Shown piece after piece: positions 9,125 to 18,260 of a DNA stretch of 64,000 nt. Position 1 is the first letter of the stretch. Each line of letters opens with the position of its first letter. A model generated the notes under the pieces. The model worked only from the letters and a program-made list of their open reading frames with translations. It had not been told where the DNA came from and did no database searches. The stretch lies in NCBI GenBank assembly GCA_016124535.1, contig WGNK01000061.1, positions 17,785-81,784 of the forward strand, given 5' to 3'. The DNA comes from Azospirillum sp. Its GTDB lineage: Bacteria > Pseudomonadota > Alphaproteobacteria > Azospirillales > Azospirillaceae. A program made the position numbers and the translations under genes.

Positions 9125-10399
9125 TCACAGCAGATCGCGCAACCGGACCCAGGTCATCGCCAGGGTCAATAATGGGCGGCGCAGGGCGGCACCGCCGGGA
9201 AATCGGTAGTGGGGAATCCGGGCAAAAATGTCGAAGCGTTCGGCGGTGCCGGCGATCGCCTCCGCGATCACGCGGCCGGCAATCGCGGTCAGGGCCACGC
9301 CCTGACCTGAATAGCCATGGGCAAACAGGGTCGCCGGCCCCAACCGGCCGAGCCGGGGCGCGCGGTCGAGGGTAATGGCGACATCGCCGCTCCAGCAATA
9401 GTCAATCGCGACATCGGCCAGCTGGGGAAAGCACCGATGCAGCTTTTTCCGCAGCGCCTGGGCGAGATGCCGCCGGTCCTGCCCGGAATAGCTGGCGCCG
9501 CCCCCGAACAGCAACCGGTGGTCCTGGGTCGGGCGGAAATAATCGAGCACGAAATTGCAATCGGCCACTGCCATCCCCGAGGGGATCAGCGCTCGCAGCC
9601 TCGCTTCGCCGAGCGGCGCCGTGGCGATGATGTCGGTCGCCACCGGCATCACCCAACCAGCCAGCGCCGGTACCGTGTTGCCCAGATAGGCATTGCCGGC
9701 GAGCACCAGCCAGCGCGCCCGGACGCTGCCACGGTCGGTATAGGCGGCCGGGAGGGCGCCGGTATCCACCCGTTCGACCCGCGAACCTTCGAACAGGCGC
9801 ACGCCGGCCTGACGCGCCGCCCGGCCCAGCCCCCGGCAATAGTCCAGCGCGTGGAGATGACCGCCGCCGGCATCGCAGAGCCCGCCCAGATAGCGCGGAC
9901 TGTCGACCATCGCCCGCAGTTCGGTGCGGTCGATCAGGCGCAGACGGTCATAGCCTTGGGCGGCGACCTCATCCTGCCAACGCCGGAGTTCGTCGAGCTG
10001 GCGCGGCCTGACCGCAACCGACAGATGGCCGTCGCGCAGATCGCAAGCGATCTCGTGGCGGGCAATGCGGGCCCGAACGATCGCTTTGGCTTCTTCGGCC
10101 AGGCTCCACAGCCGGCGAGCGTCGTCCCGACCGACCCGCTGCCCAAGTTCCGCCAAACTCGGGTGAAAACCCGACATCAACTGGCCGCCATTGCGCCCGG
10201 AGGCGCCCCAGCCGACCCGGTGTGCTTCCAGGACGACGGTGTCGAACCCGCGCTCGGCCAAATGCAGGGCGCTGATCAAACCAGTATAGCCGGCACCGAC
10301 CACACAGACATCGCAGGTGACGTCGCCGACCAAGGGCGGCGAGGGCTGCCACGCCGCCGCGGTGGCGTCGTACCAGGAGCAGGAATCGGGCGCGGTCAA
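9125..10399 (-). CDS. FAD-dependent amino-acid/amine oxidoreductase (DAO family)
   Basis: The 424-residue enzyme has the N-terminal FAD dinucleotide-binding motif CVVGAGYTGLISALHLAE, followed by GWGASGRNGGQL, typical of gamma-glutamylputrescine oxidase (PuuB/OrdL) relatives. The C-terminal FAD motif GPATLFAHGYSGQGVALT is present. Such enzymes oxidise secondary or primary amines with oxygen. No other putrescine-pathway gene is adjacent, so the substrate is not established. It is convergent with the transglutaminase-like gene, with one base between them. Confidence 0.85.
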   Translation of the reverse strand: MTAPDSCSWYDATAAAWQPSPPLVGDVTCDVCVVGAGYTGLISALHLAERGFDTVVLEAHRVGWGASGRNGGQLMSGFHPSLAELGQRVGRDDARRLWSLAEEAKAIVRARIARHEIACDLRDGHLSVAVRPRQLDELRRWQDEVAAQGYDRLRLIDRTELRAMVDSPRYLGGLCDAGGGHLHALDYCRGLGRAARQAGVRLFEGSRVERVDTGALPAAYTDRGSVRARWLVLAGNAYLGNTVPALAGWVMPVATDIIATAPLGEARLRALIPSGMAVADCNFVLDYFRPTQDHRLLFGGGASYSGQDRRHLAQALRKKLHRCFPQLADVAIDYCWSGDVAITLDRAPRLGRLGPATLFAHGYSGQGVALTAIAGRVIAEAIAGTAERFDIFARIPHYRFPGGAALRRPLLTLAMTWVRLRDLL

Positions 10400-10544
10400 G
10401 GGAACTCATCCTGGATCGGCGGAAGCCGCGACGGCGGCGCCATCGGGTCGCGCTCGGCTCTAACCGCTGATTGCCGCGCTGGCAAGCCGAGAGTCCGAAC
10501 GCCGTCTCCGGCGTCGAAGGCGGGTGGGCTGGTCGGGCCGGGTA

Positions 10545-10853
10545 TCAGGGGTCGTCGTGGCGGGGTTCATGGATCAAAGGCGGTCCCAGCTCGTCGAAGC
10601 GGAAGCGGCGAAACACCCGCTCGCCGCTGTAATCGAGTACCCGCAGGTCATCGCTCTCGCCGAGATCCTGCGATACCAAGTCGAAATGGTTGCCATAGCG
10701 CTGTTTCGCCAATTCCAGCGGGACCTGGTAGCAGAGAAATTTGTCAATTCCTTTGACGGTGAGCTTGCGCAGCAATGCCGGCTCCTCGGCCGAGCCATAG
10801 GTGGTCAAAATCGCCAGGGCACCACTGCCGGTGAGCAATAAGAATACATTCAT
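10545..10853 (-). CDS. conserved alphaproteobacterial small protein of unknown function
   Basis: I place the start at the ATG at 10853 because ggagga lies seven bases upstream; the product is 102 residues (MNVFLLLTGSGALAILTTYG...). It looks like a soluble protein, ending with VLDYSGERVFRRFRFDELGPP. I recognise it as a conserved hypothetical type seen in Rhodospirillales and relatives, with no known function. The open frame extends upstream to 10988 without coding character. It stands alone between the FAD enzyme and the SH3 gene. Confidence 0.7.
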   Translation of the reverse strand: MNVFLLLTGSGALAILTTYGSAEEPALLRKLTVKGIDKFLCYQVPLELAKQRYGNHFDLVSQDLGESDDLRVLDYSGERVFRRFRFDELGPPLIHEPRHDDP

Positions 10854-11039
10854 CGCCGAATCCTCCGCAGGTCGCGCCGATTCGTCTGGGCACCGGTCTT
10901 CCGCCAGCGCCATCCTGGACGGGGTTGGAGCGTTGTCATGATAGATGGGGAGCACAAGATCAATCGGCCATGCTTGATCGCAAGCCAAACCGATCTTCGA
11001 GACTGGCCTTGCCCCCCGCCGGTGCTTTCCGGATCAGAA

Positions 11040-12080
11040 TCAATGATCGAGTTCGATATAGCGGCTGCTGCCCCAGCCGGCCTTGTCCCCCGCGATCACC
11101 TGGACCCAGCCGTCTTCGCTATCAAGGACATAGCCGGTGTATTTGCCGGCAGGAAGATCGCCGGCGACCCCAAAATCGGTCCCTGGGCCGCGTCTGATAT
11201 TCAGTGATCGCGCTCTGACCGTGAAGGCGACCACTGCAATCGGCGTCCCGTCACCCGGTTTGAACACCGGCGCGGCCACAAAAGAGTCGATCGCGCTCGA
11301 CTGTTTGCGATCCGGCAGGGCGAGCCCGATCCGACCATTGAGCGGGAACAGACCGCTGGCAGCAAGATTGACCGACCAGGCCTCGAGCATTGATTCGCCG
11401 CAGCGCGGCAGGTGGCCGACCAGGAGTCGGGCGTGCCAGCCGGAATTTCGCAGGTTGGGATGGACCGTCTGGGCGACATCGGGCCGGGATTCGCCGACCG
11501 CAACCGCCCCGACCACCTGGCCGCAAAAGCTGAACACCACATAGCTGACGCGGATGCCGATCCCCGATTCGCCGGCCCAGCCGGCAAGCACCAGGACATC
11601 GTCATCGCGCAGCGGTCGCTTTTCCGGCGACTCAACCGTTACGCTGTCCAACCAGCCGGTGGTCACCGTCGCCTCGATCGGCCAATCGGTGAGCGGGTAG
11701 CTCCCGCTGCCGAAGGAATCCACCCGGATCGGCGTTTTGGCGAGTGAGAGGTCGAGTTGCGGCGCCGGTATCTGCAGCAAAGCCGAGGCAGCAGCGAGGC
11801 TGTTCAGCGACTCCGGACCCGAGGCTCCCGATGCTGCGGCCGGCTTGCCCGGCCGGGCTTGCGCCGCCGCGGACGCCGGCACCGGGAGTGACGGCGACGG
11901 CGGCGACACCATCGCCCCAGGCCCGGTCGTACCCGACCCGGCGGCCGGACGGACCGGTACCACTGCCATTTCCTGAGCCGTCTGCGCCTCGTCGCTTGGC
12001 CTGAGCAGCAGGATGGCGAGGAGCAAAACCATGATGCCGACACCGCCGGCAACAATAAGACGCTTTCTGTTGACCCGCAT
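11040..12080 (-). CDS. membrane-anchored protein with C-terminal SH3-like domain
   Basis: Starting at ATG 12080 (MRVNRKRL), the 346-residue product has a single N-terminal membrane helix (LIVAGGVGIMVLLLAILLL), a Pro/Ala/Ser-rich linker, a central domain I do not recognise, and a C-terminal bacterial SH3 domain (RARSLNIRRGPGTDFGVAGD, then DGWVQVIAGDKAGWGSSRYI). Bacterial SH3 domains often bind peptidoglycan or target proteins to the envelope. The open frame upstream of 12080 reads as non-coding. A periplasmic, membrane-anchored role is inferred. Confidence 0.7.
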   Translation of the reverse strand: MRVNRKRLIVAGGVGIMVLLLAILLLRPSDEAQTAQEMAVVPVRPAAGSGTTGPGAMVSPPSPSLPVPASAAAQARPGKPAAASGASGPESLNSLAAASALLQIPAPQLDLSLAKTPIRVDSFGSGSYPLTDWPIEATVTTGWLDSVTVESPEKRPLRDDDVLVLAGWAGESGIGIRVSYVVFSFCGQVVGAVAVGESRPDVAQTVHPNLRNSGWHARLLVGHLPRCGESMLEAWSVNLAASGLFPLNGRIGLALPDRKQSSAIDSFVAAPVFKPGDGTPIAVVAFTVRARSLNIRRGPGTDFGVAGDLPAGKYTGYVLDSEDGWVQVIAGDKAGWGSSRYIELDH

Positions 12081-12231
12081 AATCCGTAACTCTGAGGTTG
12101 ATCGGCCTCGCGACCGACGTTCCGGAGCTGGAGCCGGGCATTGGCTCGGGGGGCCGAGCCGGCCGCGGCGTCCGACGGCGCAGCCTAGCGATATCCTGGA
12201 ACCGATCAATCACCGTGACTGGGTCGCCGCC

Positions 12232-12267
12232 AAAAGAAAAGGCCGCGGATCGATTAGATCCGCGGCC
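12232..12267 (-). terminator. Rho-independent terminator after the autotransporter gene
   Basis: A perfect 11-bp stem (ggccgcggatc / gatccgcggcc, 12241-12251 and 12257-12267) with a five-base loop is followed on the minus strand by a TTTTCTTTT tract (12232-12240). It lies 28 bases after the autotransporter stop codon. Confidence 0.93.
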
Positions 12268-12294
12268 AGGACAGAAAGGACTTAGGATTTCAGA

Positions 12295-14412
12295 TTAGAA
12301 CTTGTAGCGAAGGCCAGCGGTAAACCCGTGATCGGTTTCGTTGGCGCCGACCCGGCCGCTGTAGTCGAAGTAGGCATCCAGGTGACCGGGCATCTGGGCC
12401 TTCAAGCCGATGCCGATCAGCGCCGCGTCGTCGCCAGAGCCCACGCCATTGACCGTGAACTTGCTGCCGCCGAGCGCCAGGCGGGCGGTGGCGGTGCTGT
12501 AGCTGTCAAGCAGCTGATGCTCCCAGCCGATCCGGGCTTCGGGGACCAGGACGGTGCCGCTGTCGAGCTTGATGTTCTTGGCAATCCGCGCGCCCAGGAC
12601 CGAAGTCAGGGAGTTGTAGTCCTGCTCATCGACCGTCAGGTTGAGCGAATTGGCGCCGGTCTCGCTGAAGGCGTCCATGTGGTAGTTGTTGAACCGCAAC
12701 CCGATCGACGGTTCGACCACGATGCCGTCCTGAAGGCTGAGGGTGTAGCCGGCGTCGGCCGCAAACGAGATGGTGCCGCCATCGGACGAGCCATCGGCCG
12801 TCCGGTTGAGGCCGCCGAAGGTGATGTTGCGCTTGGTATCGACATTCTTCAGGATGTAGCCGACCGAGGCGTCGAAGAACATCTTGCCGACGGTGGTGCC
12901 GCCGTAGACGCTGAAGGCGTAGTTGTTGACCTTGGCGGTGTTGCTGTAGTCGCTGGAGTCGATGTCGTCACGGACATAGCCGAAGCTGGCACCGATCACG
13001 CCACGATCGAGCTGCATTTCAAGGCCGCCCAACGCACCGTAGCTGGCGCGATCGAAGCCGCCGGCATTGCTGTCGCGGTCGGCACTGGCAACCTGGCCCA
13101 GCGGCTGAACCCATGCCGCCCAGCCCTTGCCGGAGGAGGTGTCGCCGCCATTGATCCCGACCAGAGTCGAGCTGCCGGCGCTCAGGCCGGTCTGACCCAG
13201 AACGCGGGTGTGGTTGGCGCGCGAGGTCAGGGCGTCGGTGATCAGGTTCGCGGTGTGGACCGAGGTGCTGCCGACGCTGGCGATCGAGCTGCCGCTGACC
13301 TGGTCATAGGCAACCTTCAGGTTGCTGGCCGACTGGGCGTACAGGGCACTGTAGACGGTGGTCTTGTCGGTGCTGTCCCGGCTCCCGGCTGAGGGGCGGG
13401 CGCTCTGCAGCGCATCGGCCGCAGCCGTCTCGCTCTGGGTCAGGGTGACCCCGGACGAGGACAGATTGCTGAAGCTGGTCGGCGTCACATAGAGGGTGAC
13501 GGCGCTGGTGCTGTAGACCACGTCGAACTGGGTGCCGCTGAGCAGCCCGGAGCCCGGCTGGGTAACCGAGAATGAACCGCTGGAACTGACCGCGCCGCCA
13601 TTGACGGTGGTCACCACCGCAAAGCCGTTACCGACGGCCGGGGTGAAATTGTTGTTGGCCGAACCGCTGATGCCACGGGTAATCGGCACCAGGGTGCCAC
13701 CGGGGGTCAGGCTGCCGCCATTGACGATGATCTGGTCGAAGGCGCCAGCCCCGATGCCCGACGACGCCGGCCGGGTGCCGTCGATGTCGAGGTTCGTGGT
13801 GCCGCTGAGGGTCGTGGTCAAATTGGTCAGCGTGGTCGTGCCGGGCGAATTGCCGGGCGAAAAGGTGCCGGCCACGGTCAGGGTCGCACTGCCGCCGGTG
13901 CCGGCGATGGTACCACTACCAGACAGGGTCGACCCGCTGGAGATGGTGAAAGTCGGAGCAGACAGGGTCCCATCATTGACGACGGAGGCGCCACCGTCCG
14001 TCACGATAGCGACCGTCGAACTCTGGGAGGCGCCCGAGCCCACTTGCACGGTCGTGCCCGCGCCCACCCTAGTCGTGCCGGTGGTCGTATTCGCGCCGGT
14101 CAATACGAAGGTGCCGCTGCTGTTGGTGGTCGGAACCAGGATGATACTGTTGGTCGACACGATATTGCCGGTCCAGGTCCCGCCGGCGGTATCCAGCTGA
14201 ACGCCGGTCGTGCCCGCCGTGATGTTGGTATCGACACCCGACGTGGAGTTGGACGTGGTTTGCGTGGTCACGTTGTCGGTGGTCGTCGGCGCGCCCGCCG
14301 TCGAACTGGACGCGTCGGAATAGGTACCGGCTGCCGCAAACGCTTCCTGACTTCCCCCGAGCACGCCGCCAACCGCGAGCCCTAAGAGCATCGCCTTTCT
14401 AAATCTGTCCAT
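12295..14412 (-). CDS. type V autotransporter (outer-membrane beta-barrel)
   Basis: The 705-residue protein has a signal peptide (MLLGLAVGGVLGGSQEAFA, about 26 residues) and a Ser/Thr/Gly-rich passenger with beta-helix-like repeats (TGANTTTGTTRVGAGTTV, STLSGSGTIAGTGGSATLTV, AGTFSPGNSPGTTTL). The C-terminal autotransporter barrel covers roughly residues 430-705 and ends in the terminal aromatic signature GLRYKF. Barrel motifs include GWAAWVQPLGQ, DRGVIGASFGYVRDD and RIGWEHQLLDSY. The passenger is probably surface-exposed; its ligand cannot be told. The gene is monocistronic, with its own promoter-like upstream region and a strong terminator. Confidence 0.92.
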   Translation of the reverse strand: MDRFRKAMLLGLAVGGVLGGSQEAFAAAGTYSDASSSTAGAPTTTDNVTTQTTSNSTSGVDTNITAGTTGVQLDTAGGTWTGNIVSTNSIILVPTTNSSGTFVLTGANTTTGTTRVGAGTTVQVGSGASQSSTVAIVTDGGASVVNDGTLSAPTFTISSGSTLSGSGTIAGTGGSATLTVAGTFSPGNSPGTTTLTNLTTTLSGTTNLDIDGTRPASSGIGAGAFDQIIVNGGSLTPGGTLVPITRGISGSANNNFTPAVGNGFAVVTTVNGGAVSSSGSFSVTQPGSGLLSGTQFDVVYSTSAVTLYVTPTSFSNLSSSGVTLTQSETAAADALQSARPSAGSRDSTDKTTVYSALYAQSASNLKVAYDQVSGSSIASVGSTSVHTANLITDALTSRANHTRVLGQTGLSAGSSTLVGINGGDTSSGKGWAAWVQPLGQVASADRDSNAGGFDRASYGALGGLEMQLDRGVIGASFGYVRDDIDSSDYSNTAKVNNYAFSVYGGTTVGKMFFDASVGYILKNVDTKRNITFGGLNRTADGSSDGGTISFAADAGYTLSLQDGIVVEPSIGLRFNNYHMDAFSETGANSLNLTVDEQDYNSLTSVLGARIAKNIKLDSGTVLVPEARIGWEHQLLDSYSTATARLALGGSKFTVNGVGSGDDAALIGIGLKAQMPGHLDAYFDYSGRVGANETDHGFTAGLRYKF

Positions 14413-14863
14413 CCTTCTCGTCCTTTCTGCCTATCGCTTCTTGGTCCTTGACGTTCGACCGGCGTGCCGAGTTTGTCTTTGAATGGCTCGGCCGGGCGAA
14501 ACCCTCGTCCGTCGGTCCGGTGCAGGTGCCGTCGGAACGACTTTAAGCCCGGCGCCCAGATGTCTACTGACTAGCCCCACTTTCACGGATTGTGTCAACC
14601 GACATCCGCGGCCACCTCTAATTATTCCGCCGATTGTCGCATGGAGGCAACAAGTTGAATAAACGGCCTATGCTTCATCTTAACCCATTGGTCGCCGCGC
14701 ACCAAGACCAACCGACGGCGCGACCGCCACTTCACCGATTTTGCCTGCAGCCGGAGGCGCGGCGTCTGCCCGAATCCGCCGCCGACGGCAAGGACGGTTC
14801 GGCTTCTCCGACTTTTTCTGGTTCGTGCCGCCCCGATCGCCTATAGCATAGCGCCATCGTCGC
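14413..14863. other. divergent intergenic region between autotransporter and AMIN-Sel1 gene
   Basis: This 451-base region holds no convincing gene. Short open frames here have no ribosome-binding sites or recognisable sequence. It separates two divergently transcribed envelope genes and should contain both promoters; the one for the autotransporter is listed separately. No promoter for the plus-strand gene stands out by eye. Confidence 0.5.
14570..14598 (-). promoter_or_regulatory. candidate sigma70-type promoter of the autotransporter gene
   Basis: On the minus strand a perfect -35 box TTGACA (14598-14593) is followed after 17 bases by GCTAGT (14575-14570), a moderate -10 match. It would give a leader of about 150 bases before the autotransporter ATG at 14412. 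Prediction by eye only. Confidence 0.45.
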
Positions 14864-16276
14864 ATGCACGAAGGGGGGGTATCGGTGGGGCGCCAGGATC
14901 ATCGACTGAAGTGGGCGTGGCTGACAGTCCTCTTGGTCACCCTGGTGGCTGGAGTCTGGCGGGACGCGGCGGCCGGACCGATCGAGATTACCAAACTGCG
15001 ATTCGGTCAGGACGGGGGAAAAGCCCGGATCGTATTCGATATGCAAGGAACCCCCAAGTTCTACACCGCGGTTTCACCCGACGGGTTGACGCTGAGCGTC
15101 GGCTTGACCGGCATTGCCTGGCGCCCGCCGACGAGCGGCGCCATCCGGCATTCGGATCTGCTGCTGCGATATCTGTTCCGACCGGAACCGAAGCTCAGCA
15201 ACGGCCGCCTGGATATCCACGCCCAAAGAGCGATTCACGTCGCATCCGCCGTGATTCTGCCCCCCACCGGTGGGGTCAGATTCTACCGCCTGGTGATCGA
15301 TCTGGTCCCGCTCGACGAGCCCGCCAAACCGGGTCCGACCGCCGTGGTCAAGCCACCACCGCCGCCGGAACGCCCGCAGTCTGTGGCCCCGCAGTCAATG
15401 GCCCCGCAGTCAATGGCCCCGCAGTCGCTGGCGGAGCTTCCGGCGCCCGATCGCAAACCCGCAACGCCCGAAGCCCCCGCGGTGATAGCTTCGGAGGAAC
15501 CCGGTACAGCGAATCCGCCGGGCGCCGCGCCATCCAAGGCACCGCCGCCGCCGGAAGCACCGCCCCCGCCGGACGCCGCGCCGGCACCGGAAGGGGCGAC
15601 CGCTCCGCCGCCTCAGAAGGCTCCGGTCGTGTCACCGCCCGCCCCCCCGGCCACCGTTGCGCCGCCAGAGCCGGCTGCCGCGCCGCCTCCGCCACAACCG
15701 GCAGCCGCCCCCCCACCGGCGGCGCCCCCGGTGCAACCGGCTGCCGAATCCCCACCGGCAACGGTACCGGCGCCGGCGGCACCGCCGACCCAGACCGCGG
15801 CACTGGCGCCACCGCCGGCGACGCCCTCGGATCAGGCGGCATGGACCACTGACGAGATCGACCGCGACCTCGCCGACGCCACCAAGGCGATTGTCGGCCA
15901 CGGCGACAGTCCGGACTACCGGACCGCCTTGCGGCTGTTCGAGCGCGCAGCCGCGGCGGGCAGCCCGATCGCCGCCTTCAACGCCGGGGAACTCTATCGG
16001 GCCGGCAAAGGGGTTCCGGTCGATTTGCCGGCGGCGGCGACCTGGTACGATCGGTCGGCGCGGGCCGGGTTTGCCCCGGCGCAATTCTACCTGGGCGTCC
16101 TGCTGTACAACGGGATCGGCGTGGCGCCCGATCGCGAACGCGCCCACCAATTATTGGCCGCCGCCGCCGGGCAAGGCCATGCCCAGGCCAAGGCGGCCCT
16201 GGCGGAGATCGAGAAGCAGTCGGCCGCCGCCCAATCCGCCGCGGGCGCACCGGCAAAGCCCGCCGAGGGCAAATAG
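14864..16276 (+). CDS. exported AMIN-domain protein with Pro-rich linker and Sel1 repeats
   Basis: The 470-residue product starts with a signal peptide (WAWLTVLLVTLVAGVWRDAAA). An AMIN-like domain follows (ITKLRFGQDGGKARIVFDM, FYTAVSPDGLTLSVGL), which in other proteins directs periplasmic factors to peptidoglycan. About residues 150-325 are a long Pro/Ala linker with a short tandem APQSM repeat. The last 130 residues hold Sel1/TPR-like repeats (ALRLFERAAAAGSPIAAFN, AQFYLGVLLYNGIGVAPD). A GTG at 14885 directly behind a strong G-rich ribosome-binding site (agggggggt) is the better start; ATG 14864 is the alternative. A scaffold role at the cell wall is inferred. Confidence 0.75.
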   Translation: MHEGGVSVGRQDHRLKWAWLTVLLVTLVAGVWRDAAAGPIEITKLRFGQDGGKARIVFDMQGTPKFYTAVSPDGLTLSVGLTGIAWRPPTSGAIRHSDLLLRYLFRPEPKLSNGRLDIHAQRAIHVASAVILPPTGGVRFYRLVIDLVPLDEPAKPGPTAVVKPPPPPERPQSVAPQSMAPQSMAPQSLAELPAPDRKPATPEAPAVIASEEPGTANPPGAAPSKAPPPPEAPPPPDAAPAPEGATAPPPQKAPVVSPPAPPATVAPPEPAAAPPPPQPAAAPPPAAPPVQPAAESPPATVPAPAAPPTQTAALAPPPATPSDQAAWTTDEIDRDLADATKAIVGHGDSPDYRTALRLFERAAAAGSPIAAFNAGELYRAGKGVPVDLPAAATWYDRSARAGFAPAQFYLGVLLYNGIGVAPDRERAHQLLAAAAGQGHAQAKAALAEIEKQSAAAQSAAGAPAKPAEGK

Positions 16277-16299
16277 CCGCCGCCGCGGGAACATCATCG

Positions 16300-16674
16300 C
16301 TAAGGCGCTGAGGCCGACAAGCCCCAGCGCCGCCCTTCGCGGTGTCCATGCAACTGGTAGTGCTGACGCGCACCGAACAGTCCCATGCGGCCATGTTCGC
16401 CGAACACCGCGTCCGCCGCGACATCGGGATTGCGCGACCAGTAGGCTTCGGCCAGGGCGCGTTCGCCGGCGAGATCGAGCGAACGGAGCGCCATCACCTG
16501 ACGCAGATAAAGCTGCCGGTCCCGCGCCGCACCGTCGCCGGCCACCGAGTTCACGAAGCCCTGGGCGTAAAGCCCGAACGCGGCCGCCACCCCCAGCCAC
16601 AGCAGGGCGGCCATCCCCCGCCGCTCCAGGAAGGGCGTCAGGGGGAGACGGTCAGCAGTATCCAGTCGCTCCAT
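16300..16674 (-). CDS. small membrane protein with NPDV/HY-GHREGR motif
   Basis: With the ATG at 16674 (aaggagc upstream) the product is 124 residues. It has one membrane helix (GMAALLWLGVAAAFGLYAQG) and then a soluble segment with YWSRNPDVAADAVFG and HYQLHGHREGRRWG. This resembles the repeat unit YL..NPDV....HY...G.REGR found in many bacterial surface and calcium-binding proteins. The sulfatase gene upstream overlaps its start by 37 bases, so the two are probably co-translated. Function unknown. Confidence 0.65.
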   Translation of the reverse strand: MERLDTADRLPLTPFLERRGMAALLWLGVAAAFGLYAQGFVNSVAGDGAARDRQLYLRQVMALRSLDLAGERALAEAYWSRNPDVAADAVFGEHGRMGLFGARQHYQLHGHREGRRWGLSASAP

Positions 16675-18260
16675 CGGTCGCTCCTTCCCTTGACCCCGAC
16701 ACGCAGTCGGAAACTGCGGTAGGGCAGCACAAACGTCTCCCAATAGCGCTGGTCAACCGCGCCGAATGCCTTGGTGGTCCCGACCACCTCGAGGTCGCCC
16801 GAAAGCTCCAGCGCGCCTTCCCCGGCCTGGTAGTGGACGACGTAGCGGGTCGCGGCGTCGCCGGTCCAGGCGAGGGTGAATCCGTCTGCGACATCGGCCA
16901 GGGTCACCGCCCGACTGGAGGCCGGCGTCACCCAGCGGGGCCGGGGCGCCATCGACACCGGCTCGCCCTCGCGGTCCCCGGCGCCGGGCGGCCGGAAGGC
17001 GGCGAGCTCCGGATCGAGATCACGACGCAGACGCCGCGCGATCTCCGGGTGCAAGGGCGCGACGTCGGTGGTCTCCGCGGGGTCTTCGATCAGGTCATAG
17101 AGCCGGGTTTCGACGTCGATGGCGCCCGAGCGGCGGACATGCAGTTTCCAGCGCCCCTCGACCCGCGCCACCACGAAGTCGGTCTGATGGCCGGCGTCGG
17201 GATCCGAAAAGCCGCCGCGGCTGGTCAGGCCGGACCATGGCCGATCAGGCGGCACCGCCAGCAGATCGCCGCCGCCCAGCGGGCGCGTCGGAACCACGCC
17301 CAGCAGACGCAGGATCGTCGGCATGATGTCGAGATGGCTGGTCGGGGCCGCGACCACTGCGCCCCGCGGCACTGCGATCACCGGCGGCAGCCACAGGAAC
17401 AACGGCACATGAACCAGCTCATCGTGGAGATGGCCATTGTGGTTGGTCGAAGCATGGCCGACATCGCCGTGTTCGAGATGTTCGTCGCCGTGATCTGCGG
17501 TCACCACCAGAATGGTATTCCGGCTCAGCCCGCTCTTTTCCAGGAAGTTCCAGAACTCGCCGAACCAGGCATCGAATTCGCGCACCGCCCCCTGGTGCAG
17601 CGCCGCGATCGCCGCCCGGTCGCTAGGCTGGAAAGCGATGCTGCCATGGGGAATCACCGGCAGCCGCATCACCGTTTCAATCCGCTCGACCGCGGCCAGA
17701 TCATTCGGCGGCAGCAAGCGGCGCCAGTCCGGCCGGAACGACGGCGACGGCGCATAGGGCAAATGGGTTTGCAGGTAATGGTGCCAGAGCACGAACGGTT
17801 CGGCTTTGCTCGCCCGTTCGGCCAGCCAGTACAGCGGATCCAGGCCTGCTTCGATGTCGAGACCGAGGTTCTGGTAGACGTCCATGTTCATGAACGCCTC
17901 CAGGCCACCGACCCGCCAGCCTCGCCCGGCCAGATCCTCCAGCGGCAATTGCCAGGAGGCCGGCACGTAGTTGCCGCGCGCGTGAACCCCCTGCTCGAAT
18001 GGCGACAGCCCGTCCAGAATCGCGATGATATTGGGCACCGTCCAGGCCGAGACGGCACGATGGTTGGTAAAGCGGAGACCTCGCCGGGCGGCGGCCCACA
18101 GATTGGGAGTCGCCGACTGGGAAACCGCGTCGGCGCGAAAGCTCTCGACCGTCAGCACGATCACATTGAGCCGGGCCGGCGTGGCCAGCTGGCGGAGTGA
18201 CGGCCACGCCGCCACAACCGCGATGCCCGCCAGAAGGCTAGCGAAAAGTGAGCGGCAGCG
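16638..18260 (-). CDS. membrane-anchored sulfatase-fold hydrolase/transferase
   Basis: The product of about 540 residues has an N-terminal membrane helix and an alkaline-phosphatase-superfamily sulfatase domain. Metal-site motifs are visible: NVIVLTVESFRADAVS near the start, and VVTADHGDEHLEHGDVGH later. At the nucleophile position the sequence is SAWTVPN, with threonine where type I sulfatases have the cysteine that becomes formylglycine. That favours a phospho- or sulfo-transferase/hydrolase of the non-formylglycine kind. The C-terminal part adds a beta-rich domain. The start at ATG 18260 overlaps the VanZ-like gene; 18308 is an alternative. Confidence 0.75.
   Translation of the reverse strand, partial: RCRSLFASLLAGIAVVAAWPSLRQLATPARLNVIVLTVESFRADAVSQSATPNLWAAARRGLRFTNHRAVSAWTVPNIIAILDGLSPFEQGVHARGNYVPASWQLPLEDLAGRGWRVGGLEAFMNMDVYQNLGLDIEAGLDPLYWLAERASKAEPFVLWHHYLQTHLPYAPSPSFRPDWRRLLPPNDLAAVERIETVMRLPVIPHGSIAFQPSDRAAIAALHQGAVREFDAWFGEFWNFLEKSGLSRNTILVVTADHGDEHLEHGDVGHASTNHNGHLHDELVHVPLFLWLPPVIAVPRGAVVAAPTSHLDIMPTILRLLGVVPTRPLGGGDLLAVPPDRPWSGLTSRGGFSDPDAGHQTDFVVARVEGRWKLHVRRSGAIDVETRLYDLIEDPAETTDVAPLHPEIARRLRRDLDPELAAFRPPGAGDREGEPVSMAPRPRWVTPASSRAVTLADVADGFTLAWTGDAATRYVVHYQAGEGALELSGDLEVVGTTKAFGAVDQRYWETFVLPYRSFRLRVGVKGRSDRWSDWILLTVSP

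Noticed and set aside
12328..13392. 354-codon plus-strand frame inside the autotransporter gene
   Set aside because: The minus-strand barrel motifs, signal peptide and terminal Phe are decisive; the plus frame is a shadow.
15657..18200. 847-codon plus-strand frame spanning the AMIN-Sel1 and sulfatase genes
   Set aside because: Very Arg/Pro/His-rich, no domain, and covers two well-supported genes in other frames.
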